From Ruegeria arenilitoris (GTDB taxonomy: Bacteria; Pseudomonadota; Alphaproteobacteria; Rhodobacterales; Rhodobacteraceae): 64,000 bases of DNA. The stretch spans positions 248,001-312,000 of the forward strand of contig NZ_WQCA01000002.1 of NCBI RefSeq assembly GCF_013032445.1, in the 5' to 3' direction. The notes beneath the pieces were generated by a model. The model saw only the letters and a program-made list of their open reading frames with translations, was not told the DNA's origin and searched no databases. The translations under genes were made by a program, and so were the position numbers. This document shows, one piece after another, positions 1-10,628 of this stretch; within the stretch, counting starts at the first letter, position 1, and each line of letters begins with the position of its first letter.

Positions 1-1167
1 CGGGCCGAAAATCTCGTCGCGGGCCAGCACGTGATCCGGGGGGACATCGGCAAACAAGGTGGGCCGGACATAGGCCCCCTGCTCCGGCGCGTTGTCAACG
101 ACCCGCCCCTGCCCTGCGATGCTCAGATCAGAGCCCTTGGCCAGAAACCCGGTCACAATCTCTTTCTGCCGGGCCGAGATCAGGGGGCCGACCCGCAGAT
201 CCTCTGACGCCGGACCAACGGTCAGATCGGCATAGGCCGCTGCCATGCGGGTTTTGACCCGCTCATACACCTCACGCTGCACCAGAATGCGGGACGAGGC
301 CGAGCAAGTCTGTCCCGCGTTCTGAATGCCTGCATTCACCAGAAACGGCAGCGCGGCGTCCAGATCGGCATCGTCAAACACCAGTTGCGGGGATTTGCCG
401 CCCAACTCCAGCGTCACTGGCACCACGTTGCGCCCCGCCGCCTGCTGCACCAGTGCACCGGTGGCAACCGACCCCGTGAACGAGATATGGTCAACACCCG
501 GATGTCCGGACAGTGCCGCCCCGGCCTCGGCCCCCAGACCCGGCACCACATTCAACGCGCCCGCAGGCAAACCGGCTTCCTGCGCCAAGTGGGCGAATGC
601 GAGCGCGGTCAGGCAGGCTTCTTCCGCAGGTTTCAATACGCAGGCATTGCCCATCGCCAGCGCAGCCCCGACCGAGCGCCCGATGATCTGCATCGGGTAG
701 TTCCACGGTACGATGTGGCCCGTCACCCCGTGCGGCTCGCGCAGAGTATAGACGGTGTAGCCGTCCAGATAGGGGATGGTCTCGCCCATCACCTTGTCGG
801 CAGCCCCGCCGTAGAACTCGCAATACCGTGCCAGGGCCACTGCGTCGGCGCGCGCCTGTGTCAGCGGTTTGCCCACGTCAATCGCTTCGATATGCGCCAG
901 ATCGTCCACCCTTTCCAGCACCAACTGGCCCAGTCGGGTCAGGATACGGCCCCGCTCCAGCGCGGTCTTGCGCCCCCAGTCGCCCTGCAGCGCGGCCTGA
1001 GCGGCCTGCACGGCAGCGTCGATATCCACCACACCCCCGCGCGCAATCCGGCAAATCTCGGAGCCGTCCGAGGGGTTGATCAACGGAATATCCGCCTGAG
1101 ATGCGGGACTGACCCATTTGCCGCCAATCAGACACAGGCCGGGATTGAACCAGAGGGGATTGGACAT
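1..1167 (-). CDS. Aldehyde dehydrogenase (3' end beyond window)
   Basis: NAD(P)-dependent oxidation of an aldehyde to its acid. The visible 389 residues cover most of a roughly 480-residue family member and run off the window at the conserved EIFGP motif. The catalytic Cys lies in GQTCSA (about residue 288) and the general-base Glu in ELGGKSP (about residue 254). The ATG at 1167 follows an AAAGGAGG-type ribosome site. It starts 32 bases after the ABC ATPase stop, so it is probably the last gene of the transporter operon and may oxidise an aldehyde derived from the imported compound. Family is certain, substrate unknown. Confidence 0.93.
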   Translation of the reverse strand, partial: MSNPLWFNPGLCLIGGKWVSPASQADIPLINPSDGSEICRIARGGVVDIDAAVQAAQAALQGDWGRKTALERGRILTRLGQLVLERVDDLAHIEAIDVGKPLTQARADAVALARYCEFYGGAADKVMGETIPYLDGYTVYTLREPHGVTGHIVPWNYPMQIIGRSVGAALAMGNACVLKPAEEACLTALAFAHLAQEAGLPAGALNVVPGLGAEAGAALSGHPGVDHISFTGSVATGALVQQAAGRNVVPVTLELGGKSPQLVFDDADLDAALPFLVNAGIQNAGQTCSASSRILVQREVYERVKTRMAAAYADLTVGPASEDLRVGPLISARQKEIVTGFLAKGSDLSIAGQGRVVDNAPEQGAYVRPTLFADVPPDHVLARDEIFGP

Positions 1168-1199
1168 TTTGGCCTCCTTTCAGGCTCTAACAATGGGTT

Positions 1200-2798
1200 T
1201 TATGCGACGCTCATGCCAATATCTGGCAGGACGGGCGCAGCTTCGATCAGGGTTTGGGTGTAAGAGTGCTGCGGGTTGGTAAATACCTGTTCGGTTTCGC
1301 CCTGTTCGACGATCCGGCCCGCCTGCATCACCATCACCCGGTCGGTGATGGTGCGCACTACGCTCAAGTCGTGGCTTATGAACAGATAGGTCAGGTCGTA
1401 GGCTTCACAGAGCTCGGCCAGCAAATCAAGTATCTGCGCCCGGACCGAGACGTCCAGCGCCGAGACCGCCTCATCGAACAGGATCAGTTCGGGGCGGATG
1501 ATCAACGCGCGGGCGATGGCGATGCGTTGCCGCTGCCCGCCCGAGAATTCATGGATGTATTTACCCGCATCGTCGGGACCAAGACCCACAGCAGTCAGCA
1601 TCTCGGCAATCCGGTCCTGACGATCCGACCCGGTGGGCGGCGTCTCCAGCAGGTGAAACGGTTCAGTGATCAGGCGGGCGACACGGTGGCGCGGGTTGAA
1701 GCTGCCATAGGGGTCCTGAAACACAACCTGCATCTTGCGGCGCACCACCGGGTTCGGCCTGTGGTCCGAGAAAACCGGTTGGCCGTCCAGACGGATGTCG
1801 CCGCTTTGGACCTCTTCTAGCCCTATAATTGCCCGTGTTAGGGTCGATTTTCCGCATCCGGATTCACCTACCAGCCCCAATCGCTCCCCCTTATTGAGGG
1901 TAAAGCTGACCTCGTCCACCGCGCGGTGATGCCCTGGCGTGCCGAACAGGCCCTTGCGGGGCAGACGGTAGTCGCGGGTGACCTGTGTCACCTCCAGCAG
2001 AGGGCGAGGATCGGTGGCCCGGGGCCGCGAAACCTGATGGCCAGACGCCTCGAACAGCATCCGTGTATAGGGGTGCTGCATGTTGCGCAGCAGGTGGGCG
2101 GTTGCGCCGTTTTCGACCACCTCTCCGTGACGCATCACCACGATCTGATCAGCCATATCAGCCACCACGGCCAGATCATGGGTGATCATCAGCAGGCCCA
2201 TTCCGTATTCCCGCACCAGCCCTTTGAGCAGGTCGAGAATCTGCGCCTGAGTGGTCACGTCCAGCGCGGTTGTCGGTTCGTCAGCGATCAACAGCTTTGG
2301 GCGCAAGGCGATAGCCATGGCGATTACGACGCGCTGGCGCTGGCCTCCGGACAGCTCATGCGGATAGCGGGACAGGGGAAAGCGGTCAGGCGGCAGGCCA
2401 ACGCGGGTCAGAACTCCCTGCGCGCGCTCACGGGCCTGCGGGAGCGGCAGGGCTTTGTGGATCAGGATCGTCTCCATCACCTGATCGCCGATGGTCTTGA
2501 CCGGGTTCAGGGCGGTCATCGGCTCCTGAAACACCATCCCGATCGAGGCCCCGCGCAAGGCACACGTCTCGGCCTCGGGGCGGTTCAACAGGTCTTGCCC
2601 CTCAAGCCGGACCGCGCCCTGTGCCTGCGCCCCGTTCGGCAGCAACTGCATCACGGCCAACGCGGTCATCGACTTGCCCGAGCCGCTCTCTCCGGTCACA
2701 GCCACGATCTGACCGGGGGTGATGGACAGGCTGACTTGTTTCAGAATCTCCGCACCGTGGATCGACAACGACAGGTTTTCAATCTGCAACAAACTCAT
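1200..2798 (-). CDS. Peptide/nickel-type ABC transporter, fused double ATP-binding protein
   Basis: 532-residue cytoplasmic ATPase that powers the two permeases upstream; it is a DppD-DppF-like tandem. The first nucleotide-binding domain has Walker A GESGSGKS (about 36-43), signature LSGGQRQR (about 149) and Walker B LLIADEP. The second has GESGCGKS (about 311-318), a second SGGQRQR signature and Walker [13 protein letters not shown], where the usual Pro after DE is Ala. The start at MSLLQIENL was chosen because it overlaps the upstream permease stop by 4 bases (ATGA); the longer open frame lies inside that permease in another frame. The imported substrate cannot be read from the sequence. 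Confidence 0.95.
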   Translation of the reverse strand: MSLLQIENLSLSIHGAEILKQVSLSITPGQIVAVTGESGSGKSMTALAVMQLLPNGAQAQGAVRLEGQDLLNRPEAETCALRGASIGMVFQEPMTALNPVKTIGDQVMETILIHKALPLPQARERAQGVLTRVGLPPDRFPLSRYPHELSGGQRQRVVIAMAIALRPKLLIADEPTTALDVTTQAQILDLLKGLVREYGMGLLMITHDLAVVADMADQIVVMRHGEVVENGATAHLLRNMQHPYTRMLFEASGHQVSRPRATDPRPLLEVTQVTRDYRLPRKGLFGTPGHHRAVDEVSFTLNKGERLGLVGESGCGKSTLTRAIIGLEEVQSGDIRLDGQPVFSDHRPNPVVRRKMQVVFQDPYGSFNPRHRVARLITEPFHLLETPPTGSDRQDRIAEMLTAVGLGPDDAGKYIHEFSGGQRQRIAIARALIIRPELILFDEAVSALDVSVRAQILDLLAELCEAYDLTYLFISHDLSVVRTITDRVMVMQAGRIVEQGETEQVFTNPQHSYTQTLIEAAPVLPDIGMSVA

Positions 2799-3610
2799 GC
2801 CCGCGCCACCCTGATCCTTGGGTCCAGCCAGTCGCGCAATCCGTCGCCCAGCAGGTTCAGGCCCAAGACGGTGACAATGATCGCCAGTCCCGGAATCAGA
2901 GCCAAATGCGGGGCAAAACTGACCATTGTTTGCGCATCGGCCAGCATCCGACCCCAGCTGGGTGTGGGCGGCTGCGCGCCAAGGCCGACATAGGATAGCC
3001 CGGCCTCGGCCAGAATGCCCAAGGAGAACTGAATGGTCCCCTGCACGATCAGCAAGTTGGCCACATTGGGCAGGATATGTTCGGCCGATATCCGCGCGGC
3101 CCCCTTGCCCGAAACGCGGGCGGCGAGGATGAACTCCCGCTCCCACAGCGACAGCGCGGCCCCACGGGTGATGCGGGCAAAAACAGGAATGTTGAAGATG
3201 CCGATGGCAATGATGGCGTTGATTGCTCCGGCCCCGAACACGGCGGTGATCAGGATGGCAATGACCAGCGAGGGGAAGGCAAAGACCAGATCATTGCCAC
3301 GCATGATGACCTCATCCAGCCAGGACCCTTTGCGCGCCGCCGCGGTCAGGCCCAAGGGTACGCCCAGCGCCATGCCTATCCCCACCGCCACCAGGGCCAC
3401 CGCAATCGACGTGCGCGCGCCAACCATGATCATCGAGAACATGTCGCGCCCAAAATGATCCGTCCCGAACCAATGCCGCACGTTGGGTGGCTGCAATTTG
3501 TTGGGGATATCCAAAGCCGCATAATCATAAGGCGTCCAGACAAAGGACACCAAAGCCGCCAGCAGGACCAGGGAGGACAGCGCTGCGCCAAGGATCAGGT
3601 TGCGGCTCAT
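2795..3610 (-). CDS. Peptide/nickel-type ABC transporter permease (DppC-like)
   Basis: 271-residue inner-membrane protein with an N-terminal membrane segment, the family sequence HWFGTDHFGRD (about 51-61) and a binding-protein-dependent transport domain with about five further segments. The EAA loop, which docks onto the ATPase, is recognisable around the SLWEREFILAARVSG region. It overlaps the upstream permease and the downstream ATPase by 4 bases each, so the three are translationally coupled. The MSRNLILG start was chosen for this overlap. It is the second permease half of the importer. Confidence 0.94.
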   Translation of the reverse strand: MSRNLILGAALSSLVLLAALVSFVWTPYDYAALDIPNKLQPPNVRHWFGTDHFGRDMFSMIMVGARTSIAVALVAVGIGMALGVPLGLTAAARKGSWLDEVIMRGNDLVFAFPSLVIAILITAVFGAGAINAIIAIGIFNIPVFARITRGAALSLWEREFILAARVSGKGAARISAEHILPNVANLLIVQGTIQFSLGILAEAGLSYVGLGAQPPTPSWGRMLADAQTMVSFAPHLALIPGLAIIVTVLGLNLLGDGLRDWLDPRIRVARA

Positions 3611-4554
3611 GTCCGACTCCTCAACCTTGGATCCACGGCAGCATAAGCCAGATCGACAATGAAATTCACTGTGATGACGGCAAAGACCAGCAGCATGACC
3701 ACCGATTCCACCACAATCAGGTCGCGGGCGGAAATGGCCTGAAACACCAGCCGCCCGAGGCCGGGCAGGTAGAACACCTGCTCGATGATGATCGACCCCG
3801 CCAGCAGGAAGGAAAACTGCAGCCCGATGATGGTCAGCACCGGTATCAGCGCATTGCGCACCCCGTGCCGCCACAGCGCCTGACGGCGGGACAGGCCCTT
3901 GGCGCGGGCGGTGCGCATGAAATCCTCGCCCAGTATGTCCAGCAGCGATGACCGCATGACCCGTGCCAGAATCGCCGCCTGTGGCAAGGCCAGCGCAATG
4001 GCGGGCAGGGTCAGGGAATGCACACCAGTCCAGAACCCCTTGTCCCAGCCCGCGAACCCGCCCGCGTTGAACCAGCGCAGGTTGATGGCGAAGATCAACA
4101 CCAGCATCATTGCAAACCAGAAGTTTGGCACCGCGATGCCCAGCTGCGTTGCGCCCATCACCGTCAGGTCACCGGGCTTGCCGCGACGTGCTGCCGCGTA
4201 AATCCCGGCGGGAAAGGCGATCACGGTGGACAATGTCAGCGCGTACAAAGCCAACGGCAGGGATACCCACATCCGGTCTGTAATCATCTGCGATACCGGC
4301 GTGCGATATGTGTAGGAGGTGCCGAAATCCCCCACCAGCATCCCGCCAACCCAGTTGAAATACCGCTGCGCCTTGGAAACATCCAACCCAAGCTCGGCCC
4401 GCAACGCAGCCAGAGTGTCCTCCTGCGCATTTACGCCCAGCATGAACGAGGCCGGATCGCCCGGCGCAACCTCGATCACCGCAAAGATGACCACCGAGGC
4501 AACGGCGAGGCTGATCAGCAGTGAAATCAGACGTTTGAGGGCATAGCGCAGCAT
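3607..4554 (-). CDS. Peptide/nickel-type ABC transporter permease (DppB-like)
   Basis: 315-residue inner-membrane protein. The N-terminus MLRYALKRLISLLIS and the following APGDPASFMLG are typical of DppB/OppB permeases, as are about six membrane segments and the EAA-type loop DFMRTARAKGLS. The start follows the ion-channel gene stop (4595) by 40 bases, so all belong to one transcription unit. It forms the translocation pore with the neighbouring DppC-like protein. Confidence 0.94.
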   Translation of the reverse strand: MLRYALKRLISLLISLAVASVVIFAVIEVAPGDPASFMLGVNAQEDTLAALRAELGLDVSKAQRYFNWVGGMLVGDFGTSYTYRTPVSQMITDRMWVSLPLALYALTLSTVIAFPAGIYAAARRGKPGDLTVMGATQLGIAVPNFWFAMMLVLIFAINLRWFNAGGFAGWDKGFWTGVHSLTLPAIALALPQAAILARVMRSSLLDILGEDFMRTARAKGLSRRQALWRHGVRNALIPVLTIIGLQFSFLLAGSIIIEQVFYLPGLGRLVFQAISARDLIVVESVVMLLVFAVITVNFIVDLAYAAVDPRLRSRT

Positions 4555-4594
4555 TGGGGCCACGTTAGGCACACATCCCGCGCGGGTCCAGCGC

Positions 4595-5662
4595 CTATGG
4601 CACCAGAAGATAGATGAAAACCGCGTAGACGACGATGGCGCCGTACCCCAAAGGGTAAATCCATTTGATCGCGTAATTGTCCAGCTTTCTGGCCCCGTCT
4701 TCGCGCCCAATCACTTTCATTTTGCGCAAGGCGACGTTGAACACGATCAGCGCACCGGTCATCAGGAACATGCATTGAAGGATGAAATCCAAAAAGGTCA
4801 GATAACCCAGCTTGGGTAGATCTGCTGAGATGGCCCAGTTGAAGGCAACAAAGACAAGCAGATTGCCCCCGGCAATTTCGATCCGTCGGCGATATTCGTC
4901 CAGAAAGAACAATGCCCAGCCGACACTCACGAGGACCAGCATCGGCAGGAACACCCGGATCACGTAATAGGTCAGGTGCCTATGACCTTCGAAGGCCAGC
5001 GCGATCTGATCGCTATCCCGGCCGGACAACCCGATCACCGTCGAATGCTCGACCCGTGCGTTATCCAGTATCCACTCTTCTTCACCCAGCAGATCACCGA
5101 GGCCGGAATACTCCTCAAGCGGGAAATAAGACACATATACGGACGGAAAAACCGAGACGACTTCGAAAAAGAACTCCTGCGTGTCGAACGGGTATTTGCG
5201 GAAATCGAAATGCGGGGCCTGCAAGGTCAGCGAGGATTTCTCGACATAGACCACATGCCCGTCATAGCGAAGCGAGGCGGCAGACTCGTGGATCCATTTG
5301 TTGGATTGCTGGTTGTGGATGACGAACGCGGGCACAACCGCGCCCAGACCCCGCGCATGATCGGCCAGGGCCGGAGGGTTGAAGACCTGAATTTCGCGCC
5401 CGACCTCATCGCGATTAAAGGCCAATGCCGGGTCTGTCCATTCGACCCGCAGAACGACGACGGCACCATAATTCTCGGCCTTCTGATCCACACTGGTGAC
5501 CTGATCAATGTGAATGCCGACACCCACCTGCAGCGGGTTTTCAGGCGTGCCGACCAGCGGACCTACCCCGCCTTCCAGCCCGTTTTGCGCCTGCCCCTTT
5601 CCGCCCACGAAAGAAAGGCAGGCGGTAACTATGACAAGACACAAAAAACGGACCAGGCTCAT
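4595..5662 (-). CDS. Prokaryotic pentameric ligand-gated ion channel (Cys-loop receptor homologue)
   Basis: 355 residues. A signal peptide (1-25, ending near GQAQ) is followed by an extracellular beta-sandwich domain (about 40-228) with VGVGIHIDQV, LRVEWTDPAL and the loop motif RKYPFDTQEF; the disulfide cysteines of animal receptors are absent, as usual in bacteria. Four membrane segments follow: M1 about 231-254 with the conserved Pro in VFLPML, M2 about 261-283, M3 about 289-312, M4 about 333-353. The M2-M3 region AFNWAISADLPKLGYLT closely matches GLIC as I recall it (AFN, then LPK-x2-Y-x-T). With that ungapped alignment 9' is Leu, 2' is Glu and positions -2' to 0' are Arg. The ATG at 5662 gives a clean signal peptide; a GTG at 5689 is possible. 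It sits between binding protein and permease genes. Ligand and ion are unknown. Confidence 0.9.
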   Translation of the reverse strand: MSLVRFLCLVIVTACLSFVGGKGQAQNGLEGGVGPLVGTPENPLQVGVGIHIDQVTSVDQKAENYGAVVVLRVEWTDPALAFNRDEVGREIQVFNPPALADHARGLGAVVPAFVIHNQQSNKWIHESAASLRYDGHVVYVEKSSLTLQAPHFDFRKYPFDTQEFFFEVVSVFPSVYVSYFPLEEYSGLGDLLGEEEWILDNARVEHSTVIGLSGRDSDQIALAFEGHRHLTYYVIRVFLPMLVLVSVGWALFFLDEYRRRIEIAGGNLLVFVAFNWAISADLPKLGYLTFLDFILQCMFLMTGALIVFNVALRKMKVIGREDGARKLDNYAIKWIYPLGYGAIVVYAVFIYLLVP

Positions 5663-5716
5663 TGTTAGGCTCACTCTGGAACGGAACACCGGAGCTGGTT
5701 ACAGCCCCAGGATTGG

Positions 5717-7204
5717 TTATTCGGACCAGCTGATCTGGGTCAGGTCGATCGCAGCGGTCGGCGCGTTTTTCCAAAGACCTTGAACACCGGCCTTGGCGAT
5801 CACCAACTTGGGCAGCTGGAACAAATATCCGTTGACGAAGTCATTTGCGATCAGGCGCTGCATTTCACCCAGAAGTTTCTTGCGTTCTTCCGGGTCGGTG
5901 GTCGCGTTCAGCGTCTCCATCAGCGTCTGTGCATCCAGACTGTCATACTGGAAATAGTAGTCCGGGCGCGCGTAAATGCCGATATCCATCGGTTCGGTAT
6001 GGCTGATGATGGTCAGGCCGTAGTCCTTCCCCTTGAACACCGATTCCAGCCACTGCGCCCATTCCACGTTGATGATCTCAGCGGTGATGCCGACTTCGGC
6101 AAGTTGGGCGGCGATGATCTCACCCCCGCGACGGGCGTATGAGGGCGGTGGCAGGTGCAGCGTGGTCTCGAACCCCTCTTCATACCCTGCGTCGGCCAAC
6201 AGCTTGGCGGCCTTTTCCGGGTCATGGGCCGAGAGGCGGGTCAGATCGACATAAGCCGGGTTATGCGGCGCGAAATGAGTGCCGATTGGCGTGCCATACC
6301 CGAACATCGCCCCGTCGATAATCGCCTGACGGTCGATGGCATGGGCCAGCGCCTGCCGCACCCGGATATCATCGAACGGAGGCTTCTTGTTGTTGGTCGA
6401 CAGGATCGTTTCCCCTTCGGTCGAACCAACCAGCACCTGAAAGCGCGGATCGGCCTCGAACTGAGGCAGGTTTTCCGGCGCGGGGAAGTTGTCGAACACG
6501 TCTATATCCTCGGCCATCATGGCGGCAAACGCGGCGGTCGGGTCCGAGATGAATTTGAACGTTGCAGTCTCTAACGCGGGCTGATCGCCCCAATAATCCG
6601 GGTTCTGGTTCAGCGTTATACTGTCGCCCTGCACCCAGTTGCCAAAGGTAAAGGCCCCGGTGCCCACGGGATTAGTTGTGATGTTTTCGATGCTATCAGG
6701 GGACACGATCACCGCATCGCCCCAGGCCATGTTGAACAGGAAATTACCGTTCGGTTCAGACAGGGTGACCTTGACGGTCAACGGATCAACCACCTCAACG
6801 CTTTCGATCCCGGCAAACAGCGCCTTTTGTGCATTGGCGCTGTCGTCGGCGCTGGCGCGGTCGAGGCTGAACTTGACGTCCTCGGCATCCATCACGGTGC
6901 CGTCATGGAAGGTCACGCCATCGCGCAGCTTAAAGGTATAAACGGTGCCGTCCTCGGAAATCTCCCAGCTTTCGGCCAGCCCGGGCACAACCGAACCATC
7001 GCCCATGAACCGGGTCAGCCCTTCGAAGATGTTGGTGTAAACAACCGAGTCAATCGCCTGTGCCGCGGCACTTGTGGGGTCCAGATGCGGTGGCTCAAGC
7101 TGCATCGCGATGGTGATATCGGATTTGGCCAATGCCCCGGTGGCAAAGACACTGGCCCCCAGCACCAACGCCGATGCAAAGGATTTCAACATCTGATTTG
7201 TCAT
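5717..7204 (-). CDS. Peptide/nickel-type ABC transporter, periplasmic substrate-binding protein
   Basis: 495 residues. A Sec signal peptide ends near GALA (about residue 26), followed by a full-length SBP_bac_5 (family 5) domain with the typical opening LEPPHLDPTSAAAQAIDSVVY and LRDGVTFHDGT. It captures the substrate and delivers it to the two permeases downstream. A GGGAG ribosome site precedes the ATG. It is the first gene of the six-gene operon, and the channel gene begins 54 bases after its stop. The fold is shared by binders of peptides, opines, nickel and sugars, so the substrate is open. Confidence 0.95.
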   Translation of the reverse strand: MTNQMLKSFASALVLGASVFATGALAKSDITIAMQLEPPHLDPTSAAAQAIDSVVYTNIFEGLTRFMGDGSVVPGLAESWEISEDGTVYTFKLRDGVTFHDGTVMDAEDVKFSLDRASADDSANAQKALFAGIESVEVVDPLTVKVTLSEPNGNFLFNMAWGDAVIVSPDSIENITTNPVGTGAFTFGNWVQGDSITLNQNPDYWGDQPALETATFKFISDPTAAFAAMMAEDIDVFDNFPAPENLPQFEADPRFQVLVGSTEGETILSTNNKKPPFDDIRVRQALAHAIDRQAIIDGAMFGYGTPIGTHFAPHNPAYVDLTRLSAHDPEKAAKLLADAGYEEGFETTLHLPPPSYARRGGEIIAAQLAEVGITAEIINVEWAQWLESVFKGKDYGLTIISHTEPMDIGIYARPDYYFQYDSLDAQTLMETLNATTDPEERKKLLGEMQRLIANDFVNGYLFQLPKLVIAKAGVQGLWKNAPTAAIDLTQISWSE

Positions 7205-7374
7205 AAAAATCTCCCACCGTTTTTATGGCTGAACCCGCTGTTTTGCGGGCCTTTCTGCAGGTAATGTCCCTTTAAACCTCGGGTCATTCAAGGAAATGTT
7301 CGCGCAACCGGGGTTTCTTTGGACCGTTCCGATCTGTTATGCCGCGCTGCAACATGAACACCGGAGGAGCGATC

Positions 7375-8214
7375 ATGAGCGCCACCGCCCATAAAAAAGC
7401 CCCCAATGCCGAGGACATTCGCGCCCGCAAAGGGGGCACGCCGCTGGTCTCTCTGACCGCTTATACCACACCGATGGCGCGGCTGATGGATGCCCATTGC
7501 GACTTTGTTCTGGTGGGCGACAGCGTGGGCATGGTGCTGCACGGTCTGGAATCCACGCTGGGTGTGACGATGGAGATGATGGTCCTGCATGGGCAGGCCG
7601 TTTCGCGCGGGCTGGACAAGGCGATGATGGTCATCGACATGCCGTTTGGCAGCTACGAGCACTCGCCAGCGGATGCATTCCGCAACGCCGCCCGCCTGAT
7701 GGCCGAAACCAGTGCGGGCGCGGTCAAGCTGGAGGGCGGCGTCGATATGGCCGAAACCATCCGCTTTCTGGTCAAGCGCGGCATCCCGGTGATGGCGCAT
7801 ATCGGCCTGACGCCGCAGTCGATCAATACGCTGGGTGGTTACAAGGTGCAGGGCCGGGACGAACAGGCCGAGGCGGTGCTGGCCGACGCCCGTGCGGTGG
7901 CCGAGGCTGGCGCGTTTTCCGTGGTGCTTGAAAAAGTGCCGCAGGGCCTGGCTGACCAGATCACGGCTGAGATTGCGATTCCCACCATCGGCATCGGGGC
8001 CTCTGCCGGGTGTGACGGACAAATCCTTGTGGTCGATGACATGGTCGGCTTTTTCACCGCCTTCAAACCGAAATTCGTCAAACGCTATGCCGAGCTTGGC
8101 CCGCAGGCCGAGGCCGCCATTTCCGAATACGCCGCCGACGTGCGCGCCCGCGCCTTTCCGGCCGACGAACATGTGTTCGCCGATCAGGCACCCTCCAAAG
8201 GACCCAAGACATGA
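7375..8214 (+). CDS. panB: 3-methyl-2-oxobutanoate hydroxymethyltransferase
   Basis: 279-residue cytoplasmic enzyme making ketopantoate from ketoisovalerate and methylene-tetrahydrofolate, the first committed step of pantothenate/CoA synthesis. Family motifs are present: [38 protein letters not shown] and IGIGAS. The ATG at 7375 follows GGAGG with 7 bases of spacing, which favours it over the upstream in-frame ATG at 7339. The stop overlaps the panC start (ATGA), so the two are co-translated. Confidence 0.97.
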   Translation: MSATAHKKAPNAEDIRARKGGTPLVSLTAYTTPMARLMDAHCDFVLVGDSVGMVLHGLESTLGVTMEMMVLHGQAVSRGLDKAMMVIDMPFGSYEHSPADAFRNAARLMAETSAGAVKLEGGVDMAETIRFLVKRGIPVMAHIGLTPQSINTLGGYKVQGRDEQAEAVLADARAVAEAGAFSVVLEKVPQGLADQITAEIAIPTIGIGASAGCDGQILVVDDMVGFFTAFKPKFVKRYAELGPQAEAAISEYAADVRARAFPADEHVFADQAPSKGPKT

Positions 8215-9053
8215 CCGCCCCTATCCTGCGCCGCTTGGCCGACCTGCGCGCGCTGACGACCGAATGGCACCGCAACGGTGAAACCATCGGCGTTGTCCCA
8301 ACCATGGGCGCGCTGCATCAGGGGCATCTGTCACTGGTCGAGGCAGCAAAGGCCGGTACCGACCGGGTGATCGTGACGATCTTTGTGAACCCCAAACAGT
8401 TCAACAACCCCGAGGATTTGGCCAAATACCCGCGCACTGAACACGAAGACGCGCAGAAACTGGCCCCCTTCGGCGTCGACGCGATCTACGTGCCCGAGCC
8501 CGAAGAAATCTATCCGCAAGGATTTGCCACTAACGTCTCTGTTGCGGGCCTGACCGATGTGATGGAGGGCGAGTTCCGCCCCGGCCATTTCGACGGCGTT
8601 GCCACCGTGGTCGCCAAACTGTTCCTACAGACTCAGGCGGATCGGGCTTATTTCGGGGAAAAAGACTTCCAGCAACTGATGGTGGTGCGCCGCATGGCGC
8701 GCGATCTGGATATTCCAATCGAGGTAATCGGCTGCCCAACGGTGCGCGAACCCTCGGGGTTGGCGATGTCATCGCGCAACCTGCGCCTGTCGCCCGACGG
8801 GCTGGCAATTGCCGCCAACAAGCACCGGATCATGCAGGGCCTGGCCCAGTCGTTGCGGGCCGGGGCTGCGTTTGATGCGCTGGCCGTAAAGGCCGAGACC
8901 GATCTGCTGGCCGCAGGGTTCACGCAGGTCGAATACATCCACCTGCGCTGCGCTGAGACTTTAGAGCCCCTGACCCATGCCAACCGCCCCGCGCGGCTGT
9001 TTGCGGCGGCCTGGGCGGATGGGGTTCGGCTGATCGACAACATTCCCGTCTGA
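8211..9053 (+). CDS. panC: Pantothenate synthetase
   Basis: 280-residue enzyme that adenylates pantoate and joins it to beta-alanine. It has the nucleotidyltransferase motif [14 protein letters not shown] (HxGH), GEKDFQQL and the KMSKS-like SSRNLRLSP. It overlaps panB by 4 bases. No panD is nearby, so beta-alanine must be supplied elsewhere. Confidence 0.97.
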   Translation: MTAPILRRLADLRALTTEWHRNGETIGVVPTMGALHQGHLSLVEAAKAGTDRVIVTIFVNPKQFNNPEDLAKYPRTEHEDAQKLAPFGVDAIYVPEPEEIYPQGFATNVSVAGLTDVMEGEFRPGHFDGVATVVAKLFLQTQADRAYFGEKDFQQLMVVRRMARDLDIPIEVIGCPTVREPSGLAMSSRNLRLSPDGLAIAANKHRIMQGLAQSLRAGAAFDALAVKAETDLLAAGFTQVEYIHLRCAETLEPLTHANRPARLFAAAWADGVRLIDNIPV

Positions 9054-9120
9054 ACGCTCTGGTACGATTGTCGTTGTTTGCGCTAAAGTCCCGCAAAACC
9101 AAACGGGAGGGGCGCGGGGA

Positions 9121-10599
9121 ATGACCTATATTCTCGCCATTGATCAGGGCACCACATCATCGCGGGCCATTTTGTTCGACGCGGATATGCAGCGCGCAGG
9201 CACGGCGCAGCATGAATTCACCCAGCATTTCCCGCAGGAAGGTTGGGTTGAACACGATGCCGAGGAAATTTGGGAAAGCGTGTTAGGCGTCTGCCGCGAG
9301 GTGATGGAAACCACCGGCGCCACACCTGACCAGATCGCGGGCATCGGCATCACCAACCAGCGCGAAACCACCGTCGTCTGGGACCGCGTCACGGGCAAGC
9401 CGATCTACAACGCCATCGTCTGGCAGGACCGCCGCACCGCCGAGATCTGCGCCCGCTACAAACAGGCCGGGTGCGAGGATGACGTGACCGCCCAGACAGG
9501 TCTGCTGCTGGACCCCTATTTCTCGGGCACCAAGGTCAAATGGCTGTTGGACAACGTGTCGGGTGCCCGCGACCGGGCCGAGGCCGGAGAGCTGATGTTC
9601 GGCACCATCGACTGTTTCCTGATCTGGCGCCTGACCGAGGGGCGCAGCCACGCCACCGACGCCACCAACGCCGCCCGTACGTTGCTGTTCGACATCCACA
9701 AGGGCGAATGGAGCGCCGAAATCTGCGACTTGCTGGACGTGCCGATGAACATGCTGCCCGAGGTGCATGATTGTGCGTCGGATTTCGGAAATACGACCCT
9801 AATTGGGGGAAATACCCCGATTTTGGGCGTGGCCGGGGATCAGCAGGCCGCCACCATCGGGCAGGCCTGTTTCCAACCCGGCATGATGAAATCCACCTAT
9901 GGCACCGGCTGCTTTGCGCTGCTGAACACAGGGGACCAACCGGTTGAATCGAAAAACCGTCTGCTGACGACCATTGCCTATCAATTGGACGGCAAGCGGA
10001 CCTATGCGCTAGAAGGCTCGATCTTTGTCGCCGGGGCCGCGGTGCAATGGTTGCGCGATGCGTTGCAGATCATCGAAACCGCCCCCGAAAGCGGAGAGTT
10101 GGCGCAGCAGGCTGACCCGAACCAGCATGTGGTGCTGGTACCAGCCTTTACAGGCCTCGGCGCGCCTTATTGGAAGCCCGACTGCCGCGGCGCGGTGTTT
10201 GGCTTGACCCGCAATTCGGGTCGCGCGGAATTTGCCAAGGCGACGCTGGAAAGCATCGCCTACCAGACCCGCGACCTGTGGCACGCCATGCAGGGCGACT
10301 GGGGCGCCGAAACCGACGTGACCCTGCGGGTGGACGGCGGTGCCAGCGCCTCGGACTGGGCGATGCAGGGCTTGTCAGACTATCTGGGGGCCGAAGTTGA
10401 CCGCCCTGTCATGCAGGAAACCACCGCATTGGGTGCGGCCTGGCTGGCGGGGATGCGGGCAGGTGTTTACCCGAATCAACAGGGATTTGCGGAGACTTGG
10501 GCGCTGGACCGCCGTTTCAAACCGGAATTGTCCGCCGAAGAACGCGACGTCGCCTATGATCGTTGGAAACGTGCCGTTTCCGCAGCGATGGCGTTCTGA
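9121..10599 (+). CDS. glpK: Glycerol kinase
   Basis: 492-residue FGGY kinase phosphorylating glycerol to glycerol-3-phosphate. Motifs include the phosphate-binding DQGTTSSR near the N-terminus, [26 protein letters not shown] and RVDGGAS. Length is typical. A GGGAGGGGCG stretch precedes the ATG. No glpF, glpD or glpR is adjacent, so here it stands apart from a glycerol operon. Confidence 0.97.
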   Translation: MTYILAIDQGTTSSRAILFDADMQRAGTAQHEFTQHFPQEGWVEHDAEEIWESVLGVCREVMETTGATPDQIAGIGITNQRETTVVWDRVTGKPIYNAIVWQDRRTAEICARYKQAGCEDDVTAQTGLLLDPYFSGTKVKWLLDNVSGARDRAEAGELMFGTIDCFLIWRLTEGRSHATDATNAARTLLFDIHKGEWSAEICDLLDVPMNMLPEVHDCASDFGNTTLIGGNTPILGVAGDQQAATIGQACFQPGMMKSTYGTGCFALLNTGDQPVESKNRLLTTIAYQLDGKRTYALEGSIFVAGAAVQWLRDALQIIETAPESGELAQQADPNQHVVLVPAFTGLGAPYWKPDCRGAVFGLTRNSGRAEFAKATLESIAYQTRDLWHAMQGDWGAETDVTLRVDGGASASDWAMQGLSDYLGAEVDRPVMQETTALGAAWLAGMRAGVYPNQQGFAETWALDRRFKPELSAEERDVAYDRWKRAVSAAMAF

Positions 10600-10606
10600 A
10601 ACCGGT

Positions 10607-10628
10607 GAAGGATCAGCTGTGATCCTTC
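10607..10628. terminator. Perfect hairpin at the glpK/smpB convergent junction
   Basis: A 9-base perfect stem (GAAGGATCA / TGATCCTTC) with a GCTG loop. It begins 7 bases after the glpK stop and contains the last codons and stop of smpB. There is no clear T-tract. It probably acts as a shared transcript end or 3' stabiliser for both convergent genes. Confidence 0.5.

Noticed and set aside
385..1263. 292-codon plus-strand open frame.
   Set aside because: It is the antisense of the aldehyde dehydrogenase, whose catalytic Cys and Glu motifs are intact on the minus strand.
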